Origin: Lachnospiraceae bacterium FE2018
GTDB taxonomy: Bacteria; Bacillota; Clostridia; Lachnospirales; Lachnospiraceae
DNA: 64,000 nt
Direction of reading: 5' to 3'
Assembly: GCA_000702845.1 (NCBI GenBank)
Contig: JNKK01000009.1
Location: forward strand, 1-64,000
Shown here: positions 53,084-61,400 of the stretch, piece by piece
How positions within the stretch are numbered: the first letter of the stretch is position 1
Layout of the letters: each line of letters begins with the position of its first letter
Made by a program: the position numbers and the translations under genes
Notes under the pieces: model-generated
What the model saw: the letters and a program-made list of their open reading frames with translations, nothing else
Told to the model about the DNA's origin: nothing
Databases searched by the model: none

Positions 53084-55156
53084 TCAGAGAAAAATGTCGT
53101 CATTTTGTTGCCGGATATAGGCGTACATACGCATCTGTAATGGCAGATTTTCATCTTTTTCCAGCTGCGGATCCTCTTCCAGTGTTGTTCGCACTGCCTG
53201 ATATGCCTCCTGTAAAACAGATTGATCGCGATAAATATCCGCAAGATTCAGAAACGCAAGACCACTCTGACGCACGCCAAACAGGTCGCCCGGCCCTCGC
53301 AGCTTAAGATCCTCCTCTGCAATATGAAAACCGTCATTGGATTCCTGGAGAATTTTCAATCGTTCCGAAACCGGTCCCCGGCTCCCCTGAACAAAGATAC
53401 AGTAAGACTGCTCTTCCCCGCGGCCTACTCTTCCGCGCAGCTGATGCAGCTGTGCCAGCCCGAACCGTTCCGCATTTTCAATCATCATCACCGTTGCATT
53501 GGGGACATTGATTCCGACTTCAATAACTGTTGTAGACACAAGGATCTGAATCTGATTGGAAGCAAACGCCTGCATAATCTCATTTTTTACAGCCGGTTTC
53601 ATCTGCCCGTGCAGTGCCTGTACCCTGATCTGATTTCCCATCTCCTTCTGCAGCCTGACAGCATATTCCGTAACATTTTCCGCCTGTATTTCTTCATTCG
53701 GCTCTACCATCGGACAGATTACATATACCTGATGTCCCGCGGCTATCTGCTTCCGGAAAAACTGATAGGCCGCCGGTCGGTAAGAAACATCTACAACCGC
53801 GTTTTTGATCTTTGCGCGTCTTGCCGGCAGCTCATGCAATGCGGAGATATCGAGATCTCCGTACAGAATCATCGCCAGCGTCCGCGGAATCGGCGTTGCG
53901 CTCATAACCAGGACATGCGGTGAAACCTCAGATATTTCCGGCGCGGATTCTGTTCCTTTTTCGCTGAGCATGCCGCGCTGGCGAACCCCGAAGCGATGCT
54001 GTTCATCCGTAATGACGAGCGCCAGATTTTCATAGGAAACCTTTTCCTGAAACAAAGCATGGGTACCGATAATCAGCGCTGCATCTCCTGCCGCAATGCG
54101 CTCATATATCCTGCGTTTTTCTGCCGCTGTACAACTGCCTGTCAGAAGGACAGCCTGCTCCGGATCAAACCCGTTTTCCAGAAGGAGCTTCTGCAAAGCG
54201 CCGTAATGCTGCTGTGCCAGAACCTCTGTCGGAACCATCAGCGCACTCTGCAGCCCGTTCTCCATAGCGAGCAGCATTGCGAGAAATGCCAGAATTGTCT
54301 TGCCGCTGCCTACATCACCCTGTACCAGTCTGTTCATGACAGTGCCACCGGTCAGGTCCTGTTCAATTTCATGCCAGACTGCTTTCTGACCGTCTGTCAG
54401 CTCATACGGCAGAGAAGCAATCACACGATCTGTACAATCCGCGTGGTGCATCCTGAAATGATCTGTCTGTGTATTCAGATTTTTTTTCAGAAGAGAAACC
54501 CCGAGCAGAAACAGAAAAAACTCATCAAATATCAGTCTGTGTCTTGCAGAAAACAATCCTTCCCGTGATGCCGGAAAATGAATCTCTGCAATTGCATCAT
54601 TCAGTTCCCGGAGACAGAAGTGTGTCCGGATCTGTTCCGGCATATAATCCTTCTCCGGAATGCGCAGCTGCAGACATGTCTGAACTGTCTTCCGAAGCAT
54701 CTGATTGGAAAGCCCTGCCGTCAGCGCATAGACCGGAAGCATCTGACCTTCCATTGCCGTGTAAACATCCATCTCAAAAATCTGCGGATGTTCCATAATC
54801 AGACGCCCCTGCTTCTCAATCACAAGGCCGCGAAACACTTTTCTCATACCCGGCTTCAGCTGTGTGCGCAAATACGGCATGTGGAACCAGTTCAGCTGCA
54901 GCGCTCCAGTCTCATCTTTCACCTGAAGCATTGTAATGGAATTACCTCCAAACCGCCTGACTGAAGGTGCTTTTTCTATAATGACAGCGATGGTGTTTTT
55001 CTGCCCGGGCACCACACTTCCAAACGGAACCGGCCGGTCATATATCTCATAATCACGCGGATAATAATGTACGAGATCATCCGCCGAAAAAACGCCCAGT
55101 TTCTGGAAAAGCTGCTCTGTCTTTTCTCCGATCCCCTTTATCTCACGCAGTTTCAT
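53084..55156 (-). CDS. recG: ATP-dependent DNA helicase RecG
   Basis: 690 residues. Wedge OB-fold domain (about 60-150), then helicase motifs: RLVQGDVGSGKTILAFLA (Walker A), ITDEQHRFGVRQR, VMSATPIPRTLAMI, VIEVGINVPNATVM and QLHQLRGRVGRGEEQSYC. It reverses stalled forks. Downstream of the DAK2 gene, a frequent arrangement in Firmicutes. Confidence 0.97.
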   Translation of the reverse strand: MKLREIKGIGEKTEQLFQKLGVFSADDLVHYYPRDYEIYDRPVPFGSVVPGQKNTIAVIIEKAPSVRRFGGNSITMLQVKDETGALQLNWFHMPYLRTQLKPGMRKVFRGLVIEKQGRLIMEHPQIFEMDVYTAMEGQMLPVYALTAGLSNQMLRKTVQTCLQLRIPEKDYMPEQIRTHFCLRELNDAIAEIHFPASREGLFSARHRLIFDEFFLFLLGVSLLKKNLNTQTDHFRMHHADCTDRVIASLPYELTDGQKAVWHEIEQDLTGGTVMNRLVQGDVGSGKTILAFLAMLLAMENGLQSALMVPTEVLAQQHYGALQKLLLENGFDPEQAVLLTGSCTAAEKRRIYERIAAGDAALIIGTHALFQEKVSYENLALVITDEQHRFGVRQRGMLSEKGTESAPEISEVSPHVLVMSATPIPRTLAMILYGDLDISALHELPARRAKIKNAVVDVSYRPAAYQFFRKQIAAGHQVYVICPMVEPNEEIQAENVTEYAVRLQKEMGNQIRVQALHGQMKPAVKNEIMQAFASNQIQILVSTTVIEVGINVPNATVMMIENAERFGLAQLHQLRGRVGRGEEQSYCIFVQGSRGPVSERLKILQESNDGFHIAEEDLKLRGPGDLFGVRQSGLAFLNLADIYRDQSVLQEAYQAVRTTLEEDPQLEKDENLPLQMRMYAYIRQQNDDIFL

Positions 55157-55226
55157 TTTCTCTCTCCATACAAAAAACTGCCATCTGATTCATACATAAA
55201 GATAAATCAGATGGCAGCTCACAAAT

Positions 55227-56900
55227 TTACTCAACCGCAATGATACAATAGTATACAGGCTGTCCGCCGGCATTCACTTCTATATCGCAGTCGGGATAGA
55301 TCTCTGAAAGACGTTCGGAAAGTGCCTCCGCATCCTCCTCTGTCATATCTTCCCCGTAGTAAATGCTGATCAGTTCTGTATCCTCAGTTGCCATCTCAGC
55401 AACTGCCTGCTCTGCAACCTCCGGGATGGAACTTCCCGCACAGATGATGCCTGTGTCGCCGACAGCCATAATATCGTCTTTATGGATCTCAATATTATCA
55501 ATTGACGTATCCCGGATTGAATATGTGATCTGAGATGTTTTAACCGTCTTGATCATCTCACACATCACATCCGCGTTTTCCTCCGGCGTACCGCCCGGCA
55601 CAAAATTAATCATGGCCGTAATTGCCTGCGGAACCGTCTTGGTCGGAATTACGATGATATTCTTATCTTCTGTCAGATCCCGTGCCTGGTTGGCTGCTAA
55701 AATTATATTGCTGTTGTTCGGGAAAACAAAAATGTTTCTGGCCGGAACCTGCGCGATTGCGTTCAGAAAATCGTCCGTACTCGGATTCATTGTCTGTCCG
55801 CCGGAAATCACATAATCCACATTCAGTTCCTTAAAGATTGAATGGAATCCTTCTCCTGCACACACAGCGATAAATCCGTTGTCATTCAATTCAACCGGAG
55901 CTGCCTCTGCTTCCCTCTGTTCTTTCGCCATGCGCTCCGCGTTTTTGATGACCTTCTCATGATGCTCCACACGCATATTATCTATCTTCATATTCGTGAG
56001 CGCACCATAGGTAAGGGCTTTGGAGATTGCAGCACCCGGATCGTTCGTATGCACATGAACTTTCACAATATCTTCATCTGCCACAAGTACCAGCGAATCG
56101 CCGAGTCCCATAAGAAACTCCTTAAACACTGCCACTTCCGGCTGCGGAAGTGCCTCCCGCCGGTTGATTATGAATTCCGTGCAGTAACCGAACTTGATGT
56201 CCGCATCCGAATCATCTGCAAGAACTGCGGACACCTTTTTGGCCGGGCGCATCTGCCCTGCGAGGATCTTCGGATCAAATTCTCCGATCAGTTCAGCGTA
56301 TGCTCCCTCAAGAATCGTCAGAAGTCCTTTTCCGCCGGAATCCACCACGCCGGCTTCCTTCAGAACAGGAAGCATCTCAGGGGTCTGATCCAGAACAACC
56401 TGACCATGATCCAGTGCGCCCCGGATCATTTTCTCAACTGTCATATCCGGTTCTTTCGCAAGTTCCGAAGCGCGCTCGGATATTCCGCGGGCAACTGTCA
56501 GAATTGTTCCCTCTTTTGGCTTCATAACCGCTTTATATGCAGTTTCAACCGCTTTCTCCGCTGCCTCCGCCACCAGTGTCGAATCAACTTCTTTATAGTC
56601 ACGAATCACTTTCGTGAAACCACGGCACAGCTGTGAGAGAATAACGCCTGAATTACCGCGCGCCCCGCGCAGGGATCCGCCCGAAATTGCTTTCGCTATT
56701 TCTTTCATGTCTTCGGATGGTACTGCATGGACCGCATCTACTGCCGCCATAATGGTCATCGTCATGTTCGATCCGGTATCTCCGTCCGGCACCGGGAAGA
56801 CATTTAATTCATTAATCAGTTCTTTTTCTGCTTCAAGATTTGCAGCCCCCGCACAGAACATGCGGGAGATCTTTTCTGCATTAATTGTTTCGTAAGACAA
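55227..56900 (-). CDS. DAK2-domain protein (FakA/YloV-like)
   Basis: 557 residues. The N-terminal DAK2/DhaL ATP-binding domain has NVFPVPDGDTGSNMTMT and SLRGARGNSGVILSQL. The middle and C-terminal DegV-like area binds a substrate or partner. Homologues (FakA) phosphorylate fatty acids carried by FakB. No fakB is seen here. It is cotranscribed with the Asp23 gene, a conserved pair. Confidence 0.92.
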   Translation of the reverse strand: MSYETINAEKISRMFCAGAANLEAEKELINELNVFPVPDGDTGSNMTMTIMAAVDAVHAVPSEDMKEIAKAISGGSLRGARGNSGVILSQLCRGFTKVIRDYKEVDSTLVAEAAEKAVETAYKAVMKPKEGTILTVARGISERASELAKEPDMTVEKMIRGALDHGQVVLDQTPEMLPVLKEAGVVDSGGKGLLTILEGAYAELIGEFDPKILAGQMRPAKKVSAVLADDSDADIKFGYCTEFIINRREALPQPEVAVFKEFLMGLGDSLVLVADEDIVKVHVHTNDPGAAISKALTYGALTNMKIDNMRVEHHEKVIKNAERMAKEQREAEAAPVELNDNGFIAVCAGEGFHSIFKELNVDYVISGGQTMNPSTDDFLNAIAQVPARNIFVFPNNSNIILAANQARDLTEDKNIIVIPTKTVPQAITAMINFVPGGTPEENADVMCEMIKTVKTSQITYSIRDTSIDNIEIHKDDIMAVGDTGIICAGSSIPEVAEQAVAEMATEDTELISIYYGEDMTEEDAEALSERLSEIYPDCDIEVNAGGQPVYYCIIAVE

Positions 56901-56922
56901 AACTGCAGTTCCTCCTTCCGGC

Positions 56923-57279
56923 TCAGTCGATCACGCGTACACCTTCAACATATACGCGGATCCGCTCGAGTTCCATACCGGTGAACTCTTCCATTTTATA
57001 TCTGACGTTGCTGATCAGATTTTCCACAACAGCCTGAATGCTGACACCATATGCCATAATTACATGAAAGTCAAGTGAAATCCTGTTCTGGTTAATGGTA
57101 ACATTGATTCCGCGCCGCAGAAAATCACGACGCAATACTTTGATCACGCCATCTTTCAGATTCAGGCCTGCCATACCGACGATTCCAAAACACTCGACAG
57201 CTACGCCGCCGGCGTATGTTGCTATCACATCCGGGTTAATGATGACTTCGCCCAGATCTGTATCCATTCTGCCCTTCAT
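56923..57279 (-). CDS. Asp23/Gls24 family protein
   Basis: 118 residues, with GEVIINPDVIATYAGGVAVECFGIVGMAG at the start (shown here in two parts: GEVIINPDVIATY and AGGVAVECFGIVGMAG). Cytosolic. Asp23 proteins are linked to cell-envelope stress; function is not known in detail. GGAGG is upstream. It leads the DAK2-recG group. Confidence 0.93.
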   Translation of the reverse strand: MKGRMDTDLGEVIINPDVIATYAGGVAVECFGIVGMAGLNLKDGVIKVLRRDFLRRGINVTINQNRISLDFHVIMAYGVSIQAVVENLISNVRYKMEEFTGMELERIRVYVEGVRVID

Positions 57280-57368
57280 CGTGAACTCCTCCTCTTAGCC
57301 AAATTATTATTCATTATAGACTATTCTGACCGGAAAAGAAATATAATTTTGAATTTCAAACATTTTGC

Positions 57369-57397
57369 TTGCAAACAAATGCTTCTTCTGATAGAAT
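57369..57397 (+). promoter_or_regulatory. rpmB promoter
   Basis: TTGCAA (57369-57374), a 17-bp spacer and TAGAAT (57392-57397). The leader is about 57 nt. Confidence 0.6.
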
Positions 57398-57459
57398 ATC
57401 ACTGTTGCGAACAAAGCATCGCGATTGAATTCGAATTCCAGCCCGGGGAGGTGTTAACC

Positions 57460-57645
57460 ATGGCAAAATGTAATGTCTGCGGCAAGAGCGTACATTTCGG
57501 CGCAAATGTCAGCCATTCTCATAGAAGATCAAACAGAATCTGGAAGCCGAACATTAAGTCTGTACGTGTCAAGACTGAAGGCGGCGCGAAAAAGATGTAT
57601 GTCTGCACTTCTTGCCTGAAGAGTGGCCGTGTAGAGCGCGCATAA
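57460..57645 (+). CDS. rpmB: 50S ribosomal protein L28
   Basis: 61 residues from the ATG at 57460, with GGGGAGG upstream. MAKCNVCGKSVHFGANVSHS and CTSCLKSGRVER supply two CxxC pairs, so it is the zinc-binding form. Own promoter and terminator; divergent from the Asp23 gene. Confidence 0.97.
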   Translation: MAKCNVCGKSVHFGANVSHSHRRSNRIWKPNIKSVRVKTEGGAKKMYVCTSCLKSGRVERA

Positions 57646-57675
57646 TCGTGTTTCGCAAATCTAAATCTTACAGAA

Positions 57676-57713
57676 AACGACCGTGACGTTAATCGTCACG
57701 GTCGTTCTTTTTT
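57676..57713 (+). terminator. rpmB terminator
   Basis: AACGACCGTGACG and CGTCACGGTCGTT with a 5-nt loop, then a run of eight or more T. Confidence 0.92.
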
Positions 57714-57748
57714 TTACATCTTTGTGTTCCTGCGCCGCCAGTTTGCGG

Positions 57749-58420
57749 CTACTTTTCGCCTGATACCGTAAACTTCTCTTTGCATTTTCTATATAACAGA
57801 AAACTTCCGCCAACAATTACTGCTATCAGTGACCAGAAGCATCCGGCTGACATCCCCAATACAAACGGTGTCGTTTCTCGTAACATGTTGAGAAAAAACC
57901 GAGATCCACCGTATAGCAGCATGAACCATGCGTAAACATAGCCTTTCTGTTTACCTGAGCGGATTATGATCATCATTACAACCAATAAAATGACTCCGCA
58001 AACCATTTCAACAATCTGGCTGGGAAAACGTACCGGCCTTCCATTGTCAAGATGGCGAAGAATCTTCCCGAAGCAACAGCCTGTTATTTTGCACTGAATT
58101 TTCAGAACGATAAGGGTAACACATCCCGTCAAAGCGCCCAGATCTAGAACATCTGATGGCTTCATTTTTATAAGCAAACCTATAATTACCATTAGTAAAG
58201 GCTCAAAAAAGACTGCTCCATAAAAAGAAAATCCGATCCAAGTTCCTTCCTCTATCAATCTCATTAACTTTGCACAGAAAACCCCTATTAACACCGCCGC
58301 AACCGAAAACACAAGGAGCTTCCATTTTTCAATATGCAAATGTTTATTCGCAACCATCGTCATTATAAATACCGCAATGACGACAGCAGTAAGGAAAAAA
58401 TAAAGATACATATAAGGCAC
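57749..58420 (-). CDS. Lgt-like membrane protein
   Basis: 223 residues, about seven membrane helices. ITGCCFGK, RFPSQIVEMVCG and GYVYAWFMLLYGGSRFFLNMLRE follow the order of prolipoprotein diacylglyceryl transferase motifs (cysteine-rich loop, P-x-Q-x-x-E, and Y-x-x-x-R-F). It is shorter than housekeeping Lgt (about 260-300) and lies 28 bp after a large LPXTG surface-protein gene. It may modify or help to export that protein, but a true Lgt substrate is not evident. Confidence 0.7.
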   Translation of the reverse strand: MPYMYLYFFLTAVVIAVFIMTMVANKHLHIEKWKLLVFSVAAVLIGVFCAKLMRLIEEGTWIGFSFYGAVFFEPLLMVIIGLLIKMKPSDVLDLGALTGCVTLIVLKIQCKITGCCFGKILRHLDNGRPVRFPSQIVEMVCGVILLVVMMIIIRSGKQKGYVYAWFMLLYGGSRFFLNMLRETTPFVLGMSAGCFWSLIAVIVGGSFLLYRKCKEKFTVSGEK

Positions 58421-58448
58421 TCCTATTGTTTCGATATAACATACGTCA

Positions 58449-61400
58449 TCAATCCTTTAGCCGTTTTCTTACAACCAAAGACAAAGTTCCTACCATAATC
58501 ATACACAATCCAAGCAGATAAATCCACCTAACCCCACAACCACCGGTAGACGGCAGTACTACCCCAGGATTGTTTGGAATAATGATTGTATAGTAGTCTT
58601 CATCTTCTGACGGTTCCTTCACTTGATATGGTGCAGCATGAATACCTGCGCTATCCACACTGAATACAACGCCTGATTCAATGGCTATATATCCGTCAGG
58701 CGGTGTCGATTCTGTTAACGTGTAGCTGCCAAATGGAACATTAATCATTCCATCAGTAATAGTTTCATTTTTAAGATACCCATCCTCATCAGAAGTAAAC
58801 GTATAGTTAGTTCCATCGATTGTAATGGTAAATACCGCACCACCCAGAGGTGTTTCACCATCAAGTTCCGTTTTTAAAACGCGAACCGGCTGACTCTTTC
58901 TGGTATTATTTATTCTAACAGCAATATCTCCCTTTACTGTTATCTCAACGCCGTTATCTGCACGAATTACAGATTTATTCTCACCTTCGTTATCTGCATT
59001 TATAATATCATAAGCTTCATATACATCAAATTCCGAATGTGGTGTTTCTGTTATACTAAACACAGTGTCATACGGTACTTCCAGATATTCTTTCACATGA
59101 TTATAGTGTACTGTAACTCCGGCTTCTTCAATGTCTGCCCCCTGCAGATTGCCGACAAGCTTAAATTCTGAATTATAATCAGAATAAGCAGACTCTGAGG
59201 GCAGTCCTTCAAACTGAGGTTTGAAAACAAATGGAATATTAATGTCATCATCCAGACCAGATACGTTTTTCTCCACCGTCACTTTGTAGGTTTTCTTTTT
59301 CCATACCGCATAGAGGTCATGATAAGGAATTCTTTCATCTGCAGCAACCTTGGTCACCGTTTCTGGATCCCCATCGATAATAGCAGTATAATATCCGTCA
59401 CCTTCTCCTTCAGCATTATGATAAGTCAAGAATAGATCCGTATCTGTCAAATCATCAAGCACTTTTCCCGTAGGCATTGCATCACCAACGCCTGGCCTGC
59501 TCTCCGATATGTCTTCTAAAATTCGTGCCCACCCCAGAAACTCATAGCCATCCCGTGTTGGCGGATCAGGAATTATTACAGATTCATTTATCTGAAGGGA
59601 ATTGTCTGCTTCAATCGCATCATGCCATTCTTCTTCCACATTATTCGGGAACCACCAGATATGAGTTGGCGTCGGTTCATCCTTCGGACCATATTCAGCG
59701 CGCAGCTGAACTGTATACCGATACTTTGGCGCATCTTCCGTACTGCCCTCCAGTTCCTCAACATATGCATTTGATTTAAGAACTGTGAATGATTCACCGG
59801 GATATATTATATTGTGCCCCCCTTCAACATCTACATATTTTCCGGCATCCTCATCCCAGGTCTGCAGCACCCAATGAAGGAACTGTTGTGTATCGTCCGG
59901 CGGGGTCGTCGCTCCTTGCGCAACTGTGTCAGAATTATCAAGGTACAGATTCGTATCTTTCGGCGCATTTGATCCGCCATTTGCATCGTATTTCACGCCA
60001 ATGCCCTCTGCGCCAATGAGCTCAGCTCTCCATTTCGCATACAAGTCGAGCTTCTTGGTGATCCAGAATCGGCCATTTTGTGCATCTGAGTTTGTACCTT
60101 CACCTACAATATTTCCGTATTTGTTCATCTCATCCGTCATGTCCACGGATTGGTCATACGGAGTCGTGACAGATGTATCATTGAGACGATAGTGCTCTGC
60201 GTCAAACACTTGTGTGCAGGCTTCATCAAGATACCACCCGATAAGTTTATATCCGCTCCTCGTTCCTGTAGGTGTGCTAACGGTACCCCCAGTGGATACA
60301 CGAAAGTTCATCTCTTGATCATCTGACCCCCAGTCGAGAGTTGTATCAGATTCCGGAACATTAGGATGCAGGAATACCCTGTACTCGTGCTGCACCCATT
60401 TAGCATATACAGTTATACCGCTGGCAGGCATTGTTTTGAAATCATACTGCACCGTACAAGCATCATCCGCGTACCATCCGGCAAATGTGTATCCTGCTTT
60501 TTCAGGCGGTGTATAATAATCACTGCCGTCCTTGTTATAAGAACGCACGTCCGCTTCATAATAATAGTCCGGTGAAGTATAGAATGCCTCTGCCTGCGGA
60601 TCTTCCTCAATTCGGTTTCCATTACCGTCAAAATATGATCCGTCAAGAAACGTAATAGACGACTTTATACGATTGTATCTAATATCCAGACGACTGTTAT
60701 AAGAAACCGGAGATCCATAAATCCCGGTACTTGAATCCAAATCACCTACTTGTCTCCACGCCCCGTTATCTGTACGATATTGGTATGCATAAAATCCTGT
60801 AAACTTATCATTAATGCTGAAATTAGCATTCCCGGTAGCGACCTGCACCTGATCGGTATAAGAATCTCCTCCTTCTACATTCTGCGTCCAGAAATGGATG
60901 GTTCCAGATGCCGATGCCGTGTTGCCCCAATACTCAACTGTCATGTCATTATCAAGTGGCAGGAATGCATCTTTGTAAGTCATTCTGGTTCCGGTTCCAC
61001 TGGTATTATTATGATTTTCATACCACCAGATGCCCGTATCAGTCGGCCAGTTCAATGACTCTCCATAAAGACCGATCTCTTCTTTATACACATTCCACTG
61101 AGACCCTGCGCTGGTAACATATTCCCAGTGTGCTTCACGCATGCTTGTTCCGCCACAGGTACCTGTTGTGGAATAATAATAGGTTCTTCCATCATTATAC
61201 GCAACAGATCCTGTGTATTGAGAGTACTGATTTCCGTTGCGCGTAGCGATTCCTGTACTGCTTGTAGCATTTCGGCCACTTTGTATGATTTGTTCTCCGT
61301 TTTCCTTACACAACCACCATGCGCCGGTAGTCGAAATCTCCCCATACGTATAGAAAGTATATGTTACTGTATTGCGATCATAATAGACATTGACCACAGT

